DNA from: Enterococcus faecalis
GTDB lineage: Bacteria > Bacillota > Bacilli > Lactobacillales > Enterococcaceae
Assembly (NCBI RefSeq): GCF_029024925.1
Contig: NZ_CP118962.1
Location: 2,658,001-2,722,000 of the forward strand
Length of the DNA: 64,000 bases
Direction of reading: 5' to 3'
This document shows, piece by piece, positions 45,104 to 54,830 of this stretch; the stretch's first letter is position 1, and every line of letters starts with the position of its first letter. A program made the translations under genes and the position numbers. The notes beneath the pieces were generated by a model that ran no database searches, was not told where the DNA came from, and saw only the letters and a list, made by a program, of their open reading frames with translations.

Positions 45104-45124
45104 CTGAATTATATTTGAAGTTTA

Positions 45125-45157
45125 AAGAAGGCAAGCTAAGCTTGGCTTCTTTATTTA
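45125..45157 (+). terminator. Terminator between repeat RNA and PBECR4-like gene
   Basis: Twelve-bp stem aagaaggcaagc/gcttggcttctt with one mismatch, 3-nt loop and T-rich tail, ending 13 bp before the gene start. Leaky readthrough would set the RNA to toxin ratio. Confidence 0.65.
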
Positions 45158-45169
45158 TAGGAGAAACTA

Positions 45170-45763
45170 ATGATTGAGAAAAAAGATTTTGACACAATTA
45201 GAAAGGCGTTCTTAATTTATGACACCAACTTCAATAATCATATGTTCACTTATACATATCAACATCGGAAAACAAAGAAATTGTTAGAAATGAACGTTCA
45301 ATTTGAAGCTGGGAATTTTATGCATTTATGCGGAGTTGACTATTATCAAATAGATAAACAAGGGAGCTGTAAATTTCGTTTTAAGGCTACTCAATTTTAC
45401 AGAGCTTTAAAAAATAATAAAGTTTCACTGCGCGGGATTAAACCTAAAGATGATGGAACCACAGGCCAAAAATTACAAGTAATTCCTCTATTAGAAATGC
45501 TTATTTCTCCAGGTGTACGAGTATGCGATGGAGGAAAATTTTATAATTTACAGTATGAAAAAGCAATTCGCTCAGGCAAAATGATTGTGGCGTTAACATG
45601 TAAAGAGAATAACAAAAAGTACGTCCCACAATCTTTATTATCGTTAATAAATCAGCCACGAAAGAGCCAATCGAAATCTTTAACTGAATCCCATGAAGTA
45701 ATTAAAATAAGTAAGTCTGAGCTGAATAGCACCTCAGTAATTGAAGTTTACGATAAATTTTAA
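45170..45763 (+). CDS. PBECR4-like nuclease-domain protein, candidate toxin
   Basis: A 197-residue soluble, basic protein. I recognise resemblance to the PBECR4 group of Barnase-EndoU-ColicinE5/D-RelE-like nucleases through GNFMHLCGVDYYQ (about 45-57), KATQFYRALKNNKVSLRGI, KPKDDGTTGQKLQVIPLLEM (about 89-108) and MIVALTCKENNKKYVPQSLL. The family call is from memory and not searched. ATG has AGGAG at 7-nt spacing. It sits alone between two copies of a small antisense RNA and downstream of tandem repeats and a terminator, suggesting an RNA-neutralised toxin. A C-terminal Ser/Lys-rich region (about 160-190) follows the domain. Confidence 0.65.
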   Translation: MIEKKDFDTIRKAFLIYDTNFNNHMFTYTYQHRKTKKLLEMNVQFEAGNFMHLCGVDYYQIDKQGSCKFRFKATQFYRALKNNKVSLRGIKPKDDGTTGQKLQVIPLLEMLISPGVRVCDGGKFYNLQYEKAIRSGKMIVALTCKENNKKYVPQSLLSLINQPRKSQSKSLTESHEVIKISKSELNSTSVIEVYDKF

Positions 45764-45886
45764 CAAAAAAGCGGGCTAAACAGACTATAGGCAAAGAGAA
45801 AAAGCCCAGAGGTTTTTCTCCTCTTTAACAGCTTTTAGGATTTCACGGATTAACGCTAAATTTATTCGTGCTTTTCGGGAAAATGT

Positions 45887-46012
45887 GCTAGAATGTAGAT
45901 GAAAAGAGAGATATGCGTCAACATACCTCTCTAGTGTAGAGCCGTTTGAGACGGTGACCGATTGTATTATTTAAAAATAACCGTACTGGTCAAAGTAGAT
46001 GGTTATTTTTTC
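45887..46012 (+). ncRNA. Antisense antitoxin RNA of the holin-like toxin module
   Basis: An extended -10 promoter (TG-TAGAAT, 45889-45894) starts an RNA near 45901 that ends at a terminator with stem aaaataacc (45974-45982)/ggttatttt (46001-46009). The RNA is about 110 nt and runs into the 3' end of the toxin gene on the other strand, so the two transcripts overlap by more than 100 nt. This is the layout of Fst/TxpA-type I systems. Confidence 0.65.
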
Positions 46013-46107
46013 TTGTCATTTTTAAGCAATTTCACAATCAGTGCAATCAAAGCAATGGTAAACATACCAAAACCTAGGATCGTCTGAATTGTCTCATATG
46101 CTGACAA
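46003..46107 (-). CDS. Holin-like type I toxin peptide (Fst/TxpA-like)
   Basis: A 34-residue peptide, too short for usual gene calls: SAYETIQTILGFGMF, then a hydrophobic core TIALIALIVKLL and a charged tail KNDKKK. This matches the putative holin-like toxin family common on enterococcal and staphylococcal replicons; such peptides insert in the membrane. The TTG at 46107 has AAAGGAG upstream. An in-frame ATG at 46146, with GAGGTGG before it, would add 13 residues and is the start often annotated. The upstream leader (46150-46265) is GC-richer and rich in hairpins. The downstream 3' region pairs with the antisense RNA. Confidence 0.82.
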   Translation of the reverse strand: MSAYETIQTILGFGMFTIALIALIVKLLKNDKKK

Positions 46108-46331
46108 CAGGCCTCTCCTTTCTGTAAATTTTGGAAGTACGCTCATACGCACCACCTCACCGAAAGAGGAAAGTCTCTGCTCCTACGCTTCTCACTTTGT
46201 TGCGATGCTCGTCGCAAAGCGCATGTTCCTTTGCGCTTGCCTCCGCCTTAACTTCTCTACACTTATCGTATATCATGAATGCCTAATAAATATTCAGGTT
46301 ACAATATTTTTTTAGATAAAATGATTTAGAG

Positions 46332-46373
46332 AAAAACCCGCCCACATCAGAAAAATGATGTGGGCGGTTTTTT
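46332..46373. terminator. prs terminator
   Basis: Perfect 17-bp stem (aaaacccgcccacatca and complement), 7-nt loop, T-run on both strands, 5 bp past the prs stop. Confidence 0.92.
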
Positions 46374-46377
46374 GTAA

Positions 46378-47349
46378 TTATTTATTTTTTGTTTCAAATA
46401 ACGGACTAACTGGTTTGTTTTCGTGGATACGTTTAATCGCATCTCCGATTAATTCACCAACGCTGACTTCGTCAATTTTTGCAATTTTACGATCATCAGA
46501 TAGGTAAATAGAGTCTGTTACAACTAAGCGTTCAATTGCTGAATCTTCAATACGTTGTAAGGCTGGTCCTGATAAAACGGGATGTGTACAAGAAGCGTAA
46601 ACGTCTTTTGCTCCGGCTTCTTTCAATGCGTTTGCAGCAAGAGAAATTGTCCCCGCTGTGTCAATCATGTCATCAATTAAGACACATGTTTTGCCTTCCA
46701 CATGGCCAATGATATTCATTACTTCTGCTACGTTCGCTTTTGGACGACGTTTGTCAATGATCGCAATTGGTGCTTTTAAGAATTCTGCCAATTTACGCGC
46801 ACGCGTTACACCACCATGGTCAGGGGAAACAACAACGACGTCATCGCCTTGAATGCCGTGTTCGATGAAGTAATCGGCAATTAATGGTGCACCCATCAAA
46901 TGATCCACTGGAATATCAAAGAATCCTTGAATTTGGACCGCATGTAAGTCCAATGTCAACATTCTTGTTGCACCAGCTTTTTCAATCATGTTTGCAACAA
47001 GTTTAGCAGTGATTGGTTCCCGGGCACGTGCTTTACGGTCTTGACGTGCATACCCATAATAAGGCATAACCACGTTAATTGTTTTAGCACTCGCACGTTT
47101 TAACGCATCAATCATGATTAATAGTTCCATTAAGTTATCGTTAACAGGGCTACTTGTTGATTGAATGACGTAAACATGTGCACCGCGAATACTTTCTTCA
47201 ATATTCACTTGAATTTCGCCATCACTAAATTGTGTTACAGAGCACTTTCCTAGCTCCACACCCACAGCATCCGCAATTTTTTCTGCTAAGGGACGATTAG
47301 AGTTCAAAGAAAAGATTTTCAATCTTGGATCAAAATAATGTTTCGACAT
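46378..47349 (-). CDS. prs: Ribose-phosphate pyrophosphokinase
   Basis: Makes phosphoribosyl pyrophosphate from ribose 5-phosphate and ATP for nucleotide, His and Trp synthesis. 323 residues. [36 protein letters not shown] (ATP loop), [12 protein letters not shown] (metal site) and [12 protein letters not shown] (PRPP loop) are all present. The ATG at 47349 is 5 nt from TGGAGG; the frame opens 4 codons upstream. Monocistronic here. Confidence 0.96.
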   Translation of the reverse strand: MSKHYFDPRLKIFSLNSNRPLAEKIADAVGVELGKCSVTQFSDGEIQVNIEESIRGAHVYVIQSTSSPVNDNLMELLIMIDALKRASAKTINVVMPYYGYARQDRKARAREPITAKLVANMIEKAGATRMLTLDLHAVQIQGFFDIPVDHLMGAPLIADYFIEHGIQGDDVVVVSPDHGGVTRARKLAEFLKAPIAIIDKRRPKANVAEVMNIIGHVEGKTCVLIDDMIDTAGTISLAANALKEAGAKDVYASCTHPVLSGPALQRIEDSAIERLVVTDSIYLSDDRKIAKIDEVSVGELIGDAIKRIHENKPVSPLFETKNK

Positions 47350-47410
47350 TAGAACCTCCACTTTCTATTTCAGCCAATTCGTTAAAACTGAACAATACTT
47401 TCCTTCTAAA

Positions 47411-47439
47411 ATAATAGTAGTCCTAGCCAAATAAATCAA
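47411..47439 (-). promoter_or_regulatory. prs promoter
   Basis: Minus strand TTGATT (47434-47439), 17-nt spacer, TATTAT (47411-47416), 62 bp before the start. Confidence 0.55.
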
Positions 47440-47523
47440 GAGATTTTCTGTATTTCATACAAGATATTCATCAAAAGTCGCTTTCTTCTAACTATTTTAT
47501 CGTATTTGTCTAAAAAATGAGGA

Positions 47524-47961
47524 TTATTTGAATAAAGAAAGGTACTCGCCATAGCCTTCTTTTTCTAAATCTGCCACTGGCACAAATCTCAAAGCTGCCG
47601 CATTAATGCAATAACGTAAGTCGCCTTCTTGGAGTGGGCCATCAGTGAAAACATGCCCTAAATGTGAATCCGCTTCTTGACTGCGAACTTCTACTCGGTG
47701 CATGCCGTGACTAAAATCAGCTTTTTCTTTGACGCCACGTTTTTCAATTGGTTTGGTAAAGGATGGCCAGCCGCAACCAGCATCGTATTTGTCCAGGGAA
47801 CTAAACAACGGTTCGCCACTAACAATGTCTACATAGATTCCGTCTTGGTAAAAGTCATCATATTCTCCTGAAAAAGGGCGTTCTGTTGCGTTTTCTTGTG
47901 TGACGGCATATTGAAGATCCGTCAAGGTTTGTTTTAATTCTTCTTCTGTTGGTTTTGTCAT
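47524..47961 (-). CDS. msrB: Peptide methionine-R-sulfoxide reductase
   Basis: Repairs methionine-R-sulfoxide in proteins. About 145 residues. It has [14 protein letters not shown] (resolving Cys), [12 protein letters not shown] and the catalytic Cys in [11 protein letters not shown]. The zinc-binding CxxC pairs of many MsrBs are absent, as in the zinc-free subgroup. I chose the ATG at 47961, with AAAGGAG 8 nt upstream; the longer frame upstream lacks a good site. Confidence 0.95.
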   Translation of the reverse strand: MTKPTEEELKQTLTDLQYAVTQENATERPFSGEYDDFYQDGIYVDIVSGEPLFSSLDKYDAGCGWPSFTKPIEKRGVKEKADFSHGMHRVEVRSQEADSHLGHVFTDGPLQEGDLRYCINAAALRFVPVADLEKEGYGEYLSLFK

Positions 47962-48045
47962 TCTGTCCACTCCTTTTCTTCTGTTCAATTTATTGGGTTC
48001 AATGATACCACGTTTGCCAAACAGGCACCTAATAGTTTGCATAGT

Positions 48046-48092
48046 AAAAGACAGTCCTTTCTCTTTTTGACGAATGAAAAGGACTGTCTTTT
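48046..48092 (-). terminator. maf terminator
   Basis: Stem aaaagacagtccttt/aaaggactgtctttt, 17-nt loop, immediately after the maf stop; T-run on the minus strand is weak. Confidence 0.65.
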
Positions 48093-48093
48093 A

Positions 48094-48648
48094 TTAGTTG
48101 AATTCTTTTAGTAGTCGGGCTACTTTGGCAATTGGTAAACCCATAATGGCGTAATAATCCCCAGCGATTGCTTCAATTAGTAATGCTCCTTGTCCTTGGA
48201 TACCATAAGCGCCTGCTTTGTCGGCATATTCTGCGGTATCTAAGTAAGCATGGATTTCCGTGTCTGTCAGTGGATAAAACGTCACGGTTGAATGAACTGT
48301 CGCGGAGCGCTCTTTTTCCCCTTGTTTCAACGTCACACTTGTATACACGTCATGTGTTTTGCCACTTAGGAGGCGCAACATGCGATAACCGTCTTCCCGA
48401 GAAGTGGGTTTGCCGAGGATTTCTCCCGCCAATGCCACAATTGTATCGCAGCCAATGACTAGTGCTTCGGGGGATTGCTCTGCTATAGCCGCTGCTTTTT
48501 GGGCAGCCATTTGCGCCACATATTCTGCTGGTAAGCCGTCTTTGCCAACAGTTTCATCGATGTCGGCTGGTGCAATCGTAAAAGTTGGGACCACACGCTT
48601 TAATAACTCCTGACGGCGAGGAGATTGGGATGCTAAAATAATTTGCAT
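48094..48648 (-). CDS. maf: Maf nucleoside triphosphate pyrophosphatase
   Basis: Hydrolyses dTTP/UTP or modified pyrimidine triphosphates to the monophosphates; a house-cleaning enzyme linked to septum control in Bacillus. The 184-residue protein begins [16 protein letters not shown] and has [38 protein letters not shown]-like [12 protein letters not shown] and [11 protein letters not shown], all family motifs. It is the last gene of the mutS-mutL-maf series, 24 bp after mutL. Confidence 0.95.
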
Positions 48649-48672
48649 AAAATGATGACACCTCGTTTCTTT

Positions 48673-50805
48673 TTAATGGGGGTCTTGAATGCGTTTAAAC
48701 ATTCGTTCCATATCTGAATTCGTAAAATGAATCAGCACCGGACGTCCATGCGGACAATTAAACGGATTTTCGCACAAGGCTAAATCTTTTAATAGCACAC
48801 GTGCTTGTTGCTCATTGAGGTAATGATTGGCTTTGATGGATCGCTTACAGCTCATCATAATGGCGGTTGCTTCACGGAATTTTTTCACGCTGACCGAGCC
48901 AGTTGTTAGCAACATGTCAATCATCTCGCGAACAATGCTTTCCTCTTCGCCTGCAGGATACCAAGTTGGGTGCGCCCGCACAATGAAACTATTTTGTCCA
49001 AAGTCTTCCAAATGGATGCCAACTTCCGCAAGGGTTTCTTTCTGCTCTTTAATTTTCAAGGCATCGCTATTTGGATAATCAATAACGATTGGTACCAATA
49101 GTTCTTGTAAATCATCACTGACTTCGCCAATTTTTTCACGGAAGTATTCGTATTTAATTCGTTCTTGGGCAGCGTGTTGGTCGATAATAAACAGGCCATC
49201 TTTGCTTTGTGCGAATAAATAAGTTCCGTGCATTTGACCGAAGTATTCTAGCTCAGGAAAACGTTCTGTCGGTCGTTCTTCTTCCAACTTGTTCAGGGCT
49301 TGTTTCAGTTCTCTTTGACTCGCAGCGCTATTGGCATCGAATTCTGGGTGAAGTTTCATTTCTTCTTGGAAAACCTCGTCAGCAGCCTCTGATGAACGCA
49401 GAGAAGGTTCTGAATCAGATACTTCAGTTATTTTCGTTTCTTCGGCTATTACCTGTTGCTCATTACTAGCTGTTTCCCAATGATTTGCGGAATCAACAGC
49501 TGCCGAAGAGGTTTCGTAAGCTGACGTTTCTTCCGCTACACTCGTTGATTCTGGCACTGGCGGCGCAAATGGATCGTCCATTGGGTCCACTGCTCTTTCT
49601 GTCTGGTTGACAGATTCAGGGGCGCTTGAGGCTGGTGTTTCGTCTGTCGCATGTTCCGCATAGAAGCGGCCTGTTGCGGGATTATAGCTTAAGCTGCCCG
49701 GTCGTTGTTTTACCGCAGGTTGTTCAGTCGATAGAGGAATTTCCATTTGTTCGGCTTTAGGTTCTGGCGGTAGTTTCTTTTTAAAACGCAAATTGTCTGC
49801 CGCATTGGGAATCAACTGTTCTTGGCTCAACACTTCTTGAATCGCCTGTTCAATTAATGCCATTAAATCTTTTTCTTTACTCAAACGAACTTCTTGCTTA
49901 GTAGGATGGACATTGACATCGACTAACAGCGGATCCATTTCAATTTCTAACACAGCAATTGGAAAACGCCCCACCATTAGTTTCGAACCATAGCCGGCTA
50001 CAATTGCTTTATTTAACGCGAAATTTTTAATATAACGACCATTGATAATCGTTGATAAATAGTTGCGGCTGGCCCGTGTGACTTCTGGCAATGAGACATA
50101 CCCTGTCAAAGTAAAATCAAGGTCTTTTCCTTCAATTTTCAACATTTTCTTTGCGGTGCTAATGCCATAAATCCCGGCAATCGTTTGTTTTAAATCACCA
50201 TTGCCTGTTGTACTCATCATTTTGTGGCCGTCATGAACTAAGCGAAAAGCGACTTTAGGGTGACTTAACGCCAGACGATTGACAATGTCACCGATATTAG
50301 CCAATTCCGTTTGGATCGTTTTGACGTATTTCAAACGAGCGGGCGTATTATAAAATAAATTAGAAACGGTCATTTTTGTGCCTTTACGGAGGGCTGCTGG
50401 TCGGTTTTCTTCGACCTTGCCCCCTTTTAGAATCACATAGCTGCCTTCTTCTTCCTCAGCTGTGGCAGTTTCGACAATCATTTCAGAAACTGAGGCAATA
50501 CTTGGTAAGGCTTCGCCTCGGAACCCCAAGCTGCGAATTCGGAACAAATCATCTCTTGTATGAATTTTGCTTGTGGCATGGCGTTTGAAGGCATTCAGTA
50601 CATCTTCTTTGGCAATTCCTTCACCATTATCAATAATTTGAATGGTTTTCAAGCCAGCTTCTTCAATAAAAATATCAATTTGGGTGCTTCCTGCATCCAG
50701 TGCATTTTCCACCAATTCTTTGACGACAGAAGCGGGACGTTCAACAACTTCACCAGCAGCAATCTGGTTGGCTAGTTGTTCGGATAGTTCTTGAATTTTC
50801 CCCAT
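48673..50805 (-). CDS. mutL: DNA mismatch repair protein MutL
   Basis: Couples mismatch recognition by MutS to downstream repair; endonuclease type in Firmicutes. The 710-residue protein has GHKL ATPase motifs KELVENALDAGSTQIDI, IDNGEGI and SLGFRGEAL; a long Glu/Ser-rich linker (about 370-510) follows. The C-terminal domain has FIIDQHAAQERIKYEYF and CPHGRPV, the metal-binding nuclease motifs. Follows mutS by 31 bp. Confidence 0.97.
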   Translation of the reverse strand: MGKIQELSEQLANQIAAGEVVERPASVVKELVENALDAGSTQIDIFIEEAGLKTIQIIDNGEGIAKEDVLNAFKRHATSKIHTRDDLFRIRSLGFRGEALPSIASVSEMIVETATAEEEEGSYVILKGGKVEENRPAALRKGTKMTVSNLFYNTPARLKYVKTIQTELANIGDIVNRLALSHPKVAFRLVHDGHKMMSTTGNGDLKQTIAGIYGISTAKKMLKIEGKDLDFTLTGYVSLPEVTRASRNYLSTIINGRYIKNFALNKAIVAGYGSKLMVGRFPIAVLEIEMDPLLVDVNVHPTKQEVRLSKEKDLMALIEQAIQEVLSQEQLIPNAADNLRFKKKLPPEPKAEQMEIPLSTEQPAVKQRPGSLSYNPATGRFYAEHATDETPASSAPESVNQTERAVDPMDDPFAPPVPESTSVAEETSAYETSSAAVDSANHWETASNEQQVIAEETKITEVSDSEPSLRSSEAADEVFQEEMKLHPEFDANSAASQRELKQALNKLEEERPTERFPELEYFGQMHGTYLFAQSKDGLFIIDQHAAQERIKYEYFREKIGEVSDDLQELLVPIVIDYPNSDALKIKEQKETLAEVGIHLEDFGQNSFIVRAHPTWYPAGEEESIVREMIDMLLTTGSVSVKKFREATAIMMSCKRSIKANHYLNEQQARVLLKDLALCENPFNCPHGRPVLIHFTNSDMERMFKRIQDPH

Positions 50806-50836
50806 TTCACGACCTCCTAACCGGTTCGGTTCCTAA

Positions 50837-53413
50837 TTAGATACGTTTTTGCAATTGATGAAGCATGTTTAACGCATCTAGTGGTGTCATTTCTAATAGA
50901 TTCATTTTCTTCAATGTGTCAATGACACTTAATTCTTCTGTTGAAACTTCTTTAAATAATGAAAGTTGCTCGGTTTCTTCATGGACTTCTGAAACTTCTT
51001 CATGATGAACTGAACTTGGAATCGTTGTTTCTTCCGCTTCTAAAGCGGATAAAATGGTGGCTGCTCGTTCTAAAAGCGGGCTTGGTAAACCAGCGATTTT
51101 AGCAACATGTATCCCATAGCTCTTATCAGCAGGTCCTTCCATCATTTTATGAAGAAAGACCACTTCGCCATCTTTTTCGACAGCGCCCACGTGAATATTC
51201 TTCAAGCCTTTTAAGGTTTCATCTAGAACAGTTAGTTCATGATAATGTGTAGAAAATAGCGTTTTGGCTTGTACTTCACGATGGATATATTCAATGATGG
51301 CTTGCGCTAGCGCCATTCCATCATAGGTTGCCGTGCCGCGTCCTAATTCATCAAATAAAATTAGGCTGTTAGGCGTGGCATGCCGCAGTGCTTGGTTGGC
51401 TTCCATCATTTCTACCATAAAGGTACTTTGCCCTGCAATTAGATCATCAGAGGCCCCAATCCGTGTAAAAATTTGATCGAAAATTGGCATTTCAGCACTT
51501 TCCGCTGGTACAAAACAGCCAATTTGCGCCATGACCACCGTCAAAGCCAATTGACGCATGTAGGTACTTTTCCCTGACATGTTTGGTCCAGTAATCAAGA
51601 GAATATCTGTTTCTGGGTTCATGCGGATACTGTTTGGAATGTATTCTTGGTGCCCTAAAACTTTTTCCACGACTGGGTGTCGTCCTTCGACAATCGCCAA
51701 ATTTTTCGTGTTACTTCTTAACGTTGGTCGAACGTATTGATACCGTTCACTAATTGTTGCAAAAGATTGTAAAACATCAACCGCACTAATGGTTTTAGCC
51801 AGTGTTTGCAACCGATCAATGTTCGTTTTCACTTGTTCTCTCACGGCCAAGAACAATTGATATTCTAGTTCAACTGATTTTTCTTCGGCTTCTAAGATTA
51901 AACGTTCTAATTCTTTTAGCTCTGGCGTAATAAAGCGCTCCGCATTAGCTAATGTTTGCTTACGCTCGTATTTTCCTTCTTCTAAATTCGCTAAATTTGA
52001 CTTAGTGATTTCAATGAAATAACCAAAGACCCGATTGTAACCAATCTTCAAGTTTTTAATCCCTGTTTCTTGGCGTTCTTTCGCTTCTAACTCCGCTAAC
52101 CATTGCTTACCATTGCGCATGGCATCACGGTATTCATCTAATTGGTCGTTATAGCCGTCCTTAATAACGTTTCCTTCAGTAATTTGTAAAGGGGCTTCTT
52201 CATTAATCGCCGTCGCAATCAATGCCACTAAATCTTCAACAGGGTTTAAGTCGACTAACAAATCATCCCATTCCCCTTGATTGATCCCGACAATTAACTG
52301 TCGAATCGTTGGTACTTGTTCTAAAGAGGTCCGTAATTGAATTAAATCACGCCCATTCACACTGCCGAATGCCACGCGTCCTGCTAACCGCTCTAAATCA
52401 TAAACGTTCGTCAATGCTGCTTGCAAATCTAAGCGTTCAAAATAGGCATTTAATAAGGATTGCACCATTTCTTGACGCGCCTTAATTTGACGTTCCTGAA
52501 TCAGCGGACGATCCAACCATTGTTTTAATAAACGGCCGCCCATAGCTGTTTTCGTTTCATCTAATAGCCACAAAAGAGTCCCTTTTTTCTGTCCTGTTCG
52601 AATCGACTGACTCAATTCTAAATTGAATTTAGAATAATGATCCATTTTCAAGAAATGATCTGGCTGATATTCCACAACTTTCTGAATATGGGACAAGCTC
52701 CGCTTTTGGGTAACGGATAAATAAGATAATAACTTGCCTGTAATTTCAATTTCTAATGGATTAATCAGTTCATTGGTTAAAAAACTAAACTCGGCATTTT
52801 CTTCCACCGTTTCTTGTGTCGAAAAGATGATATTTAAACGTAAACTTAAGTTCTCTTTTAACGATTCAGGAATCCCTGAACCTAGGACCATTTCTTTTGT
52901 TTGCAACGCAGAAGCTTCGTTCAAAACGCCCTCTTCATCAGCCAAGACTGCTGTTTTTAATTCGCCTGTACTCAAATCTACATAGGCAAAACCGAACTGA
53001 TTACCATCTGTTAGCACAGCGGTTAAGTAATTATTGTCTTTGGCTTCCAAGCCTTTACTATTCATCACCGTTCCTGGCGTTACCAACTGGACCACTTCTC
53101 GTTTGACCATGCCCTTGGTAGTCTTTGGATCTTCCACTTGCTCACAAATCGCTACTTTATAGCCTTGCTCAATCAACGTATCAATATAGCCTTGCGCGGC
53201 ATGATAAGGAACGCCACACATAGGAATCGGATCATCCGCATTGCGGTTACGACTGGTTAACGTCAATTCTAAGATTTGCGCTGCATTGATAGCATCTTCA
53301 TAAAATAATTCATAAAAATCACCTAAGCGATAAAATAAAAACGCATCCTTGTATTGGGCCTTAATGGATAAATATTGTTCCATCATGGGTGTATTTTTTG
53401 TCTTTTGTGGCAT
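50837..53413 (-). CDS. mutS: DNA mismatch repair protein MutS
   Basis: Recognises mismatches and small loops. The 858-residue protein has the mismatch-binding FYE motif in [13 protein letters not shown], a connector and lever region, Walker [27 protein letters not shown] (Walker B) and STHYHEL. Full length. It abuts the RicA-like gene upstream with no gap, so they are co-transcribed. Confidence 0.98.
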   Translation of the reverse strand: MPQKTKNTPMMEQYLSIKAQYKDAFLFYRLGDFYELFYEDAINAAQILELTLTSRNRNADDPIPMCGVPYHAAQGYIDTLIEQGYKVAICEQVEDPKTTKGMVKREVVQLVTPGTVMNSKGLEAKDNNYLTAVLTDGNQFGFAYVDLSTGELKTAVLADEEGVLNEASALQTKEMVLGSGIPESLKENLSLRLNIIFSTQETVEENAEFSFLTNELINPLEIEITGKLLSYLSVTQKRSLSHIQKVVEYQPDHFLKMDHYSKFNLELSQSIRTGQKKGTLLWLLDETKTAMGGRLLKQWLDRPLIQERQIKARQEMVQSLLNAYFERLDLQAALTNVYDLERLAGRVAFGSVNGRDLIQLRTSLEQVPTIRQLIVGINQGEWDDLLVDLNPVEDLVALIATAINEEAPLQITEGNVIKDGYNDQLDEYRDAMRNGKQWLAELEAKERQETGIKNLKIGYNRVFGYFIEITKSNLANLEEGKYERKQTLANAERFITPELKELERLILEAEEKSVELEYQLFLAVREQVKTNIDRLQTLAKTISAVDVLQSFATISERYQYVRPTLRSNTKNLAIVEGRHPVVEKVLGHQEYIPNSIRMNPETDILLITGPNMSGKSTYMRQLALTVVMAQIGCFVPAESAEMPIFDQIFTRIGASDDLIAGQSTFMVEMMEANQALRHATPNSLILFDELGRGTATYDGMALAQAIIEYIHREVQAKTLFSTHYHELTVLDETLKGLKNIHVGAVEKDGEVVFLHKMMEGPADKSYGIHVAKIAGLPSPLLERAATILSALEAEETTIPSSVHHEEVSEVHEETEQLSLFKEVSTEELSVIDTLKKMNLLEMTPLDALNMLHQLQKRI

Positions 53414-53800
53414 TTAATTCCCTTCCTTCTCTAGCTCTTCGTTCACGCGGTATTGAATGAGCGCCGTGACATGTTGGACTAAGTCATTGGCTTCGATCAG
53501 TTGTTCGCGGTAGGCTACAACGAGTGGGTGCTCATCAAACTCTTTTGTTTTCGCATCAGCTCGTTGAATGGCTTCTTTTTCAGCAGTTGGTTTGCCATAG
53601 TGAGCAAATTGAACCGCATCTTTTTGCGCAGCTTTAATTTCTTCCACTAATTCTGTCAGCTTTTTGTTTTTCTTTACCTTTTCTTCAATCGCTTGGTAGC
53701 GCTGAATGACTTCATCTTGTCCAATTAAATGTAACAATTTTTCTAATTCTTTATTACTTTGTGCATCTAAATTCAACGGCTCCATTTTTTTCACCTTCAT
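53414..53800 (-). CDS. ricA: YlbF/YmcA-family protein (RicA-like)
   Basis: A 128-residue, helix-rich cytoplasmic protein. The core (residues 10-110, with EEIKAAQKDAVQFAHYGKPT and EFDEHPLVVAYREQLIEAND) matches the YlbF/YmcA family, members of the RicAFT complex that in Bacillus modulates RNase Y processing. Its location between mutS and ymdB-rny agrees with the Bacillus order. ATG at 53800 or five codons later; both have weak sites. Confidence 0.88.
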   Translation of the reverse strand: MKVKKMEPLNLDAQSNKELEKLLHLIGQDEVIQRYQAIEEKVKKNKKLTELVEEIKAAQKDAVQFAHYGKPTAEKEAIQRADAKTKEFDEHPLVVAYREQLIEANDLVQHVTALIQYRVNEELEKEGN

Positions 53801-53830
53801 CTTTCACCGGCACTTTTTCTATAAGAGCAG

Positions 53831-53868
53831 AAAAAGTTAACCTCTTAATGATCCGAGATTAACTTTTC
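53831..53868 (-). terminator. Hairpin after ymdB
   Basis: Stem aaaagttaa/ttaactttt with an 18-nt loop, just past the ymdB stop; modest terminator. Confidence 0.5.
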
Positions 53869-53873
53869 TTCTA

Positions 53874-54671
53874 TTATTCTTGAAACGGGCGATCTTCGCT
53901 AATCTGAATCGGCTCAATCATCTTCGCTTGGCCCGTTTGGTCATCAATCTCTAAAATACAGGCAGATAAAATCGTCCGCCCTGTTTCGACTACCTCAAAG
54001 CGCTTCGGCAATGCTGTCATAAACTTCTCAATAATCGGTTCACGCTTCATTCCTAGAATCCCATCATAAGGTCCGGTCATACCGACATCACTTAAGAAGG
54101 CTGTCCCTTTCGGTAAAATCCGAGCGTCATTTGTTTGAACATGCGTATGTGTTCCAACAACGGCTGAAACTTGGCCATCTAAAAACCAGCTCATGGCTTG
54201 TTTTTCGCTTGTCGTTTCGCCATGAAAATCCACAAAAATGAGCGGTGTCCGTTTGCGAGCGATAGCCACTAGCTCGGCGGCTTTCTTGAAAGGATCTTCC
54301 AATGGCACCATAAATGTGCGGGCCTGTAAATTAATCACCGCTAGTTCCAATTGATTGACTTTCACAAAAACCATTCCTTGACCAGGCACATCTTCTGGAA
54401 AGTTCGCTGGACGAACCATTTTCTTCGCATCATCAATGAATTCAAAGATATCCTTGTTGTCCCACGTATGGTTACCCATCGTAACAACATCGACACCATC
54501 TTGCAAAAATTTCTTATAAATCTTGCCAGTAATCCCCCGACCAGATGCCGCATTTTCACCATTGGCAATGGTCACTTGTGGACGATATTTTTTCTTTAAT
54601 TTAGGGACATACGTTGCTAGGGCTTCTCTTCCTAAAGAACCGACAACATCTCCTATAAATAATATACGCAA
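53874..54671 (-). CDS. ymdB: YmdB-family metallophosphoesterase
   Basis: A 265-residue phosphodiesterase of the TIGR00282 family; Bacillus YmdB cleaves 2',3'-cyclic nucleotides and affects biofilm switching. Metal-binding motifs: RILFIGDVVGS, NGENAASGRGIT, VTMGNHTWDN, FVDFHGETTSEKQA and GTHTHVQTND. Full length. It is between rny and ricA-mutS but preceded by a terminator. Confidence 0.94.
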   Translation of the reverse strand: MRILFIGDVVGSLGREALATYVPKLKKKYRPQVTIANGENAASGRGITGKIYKKFLQDGVDVVTMGNHTWDNKDIFEFIDDAKKMVRPANFPEDVPGQGMVFVKVNQLELAVINLQARTFMVPLEDPFKKAAELVAIARKRTPLIFVDFHGETTSEKQAMSWFLDGQVSAVVGTHTHVQTNDARILPKGTAFLSDVGMTGPYDGILGMKREPIIEKFMTALPKRFEVVETGRTILSACILEIDDQTGQAKMIEPIQISEDRPFQE

Positions 54672-54760
54672 AAAGGTTCCTCTTCTCTTTTTAACATCTC
54701 TTGTTTATTATAGTTGTTTTCGCTTTGAAAAGAAAGTTTTGGTTTTAAAAGATTAAAAAA

Positions 54761-54803
54761 AGTGTCTCAACGAACAATCCTTGCAATTGTTCGTTGAGAC
54801 ACT
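54761..54803 (-). terminator. rny terminator
   Basis: Perfect 18-bp stem agtgtctcaacgaacaat/attgttcgttgagacact, 7-nt loop, followed by seven T residues on the minus strand. Confidence 0.9.
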
Positions 54804-54830
54804 ACACGCGATACTTATTCGCTTTTTATT

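Noticed and set aside
44985-45197. A 70-codon minus-strand frame opposite the repeat RNA region.
   Set aside because: No ribosome binding site, composition is unlike neighbours, and the repeats give a better explanation of this DNA.
46150-46270. GC-richer hairpin-forming stretch considered as a separate RNA gene or tRNA-like element.
   Set aside because: No tRNA features; it reads better as the structured 5' leader of the holin-like toxin transcript.
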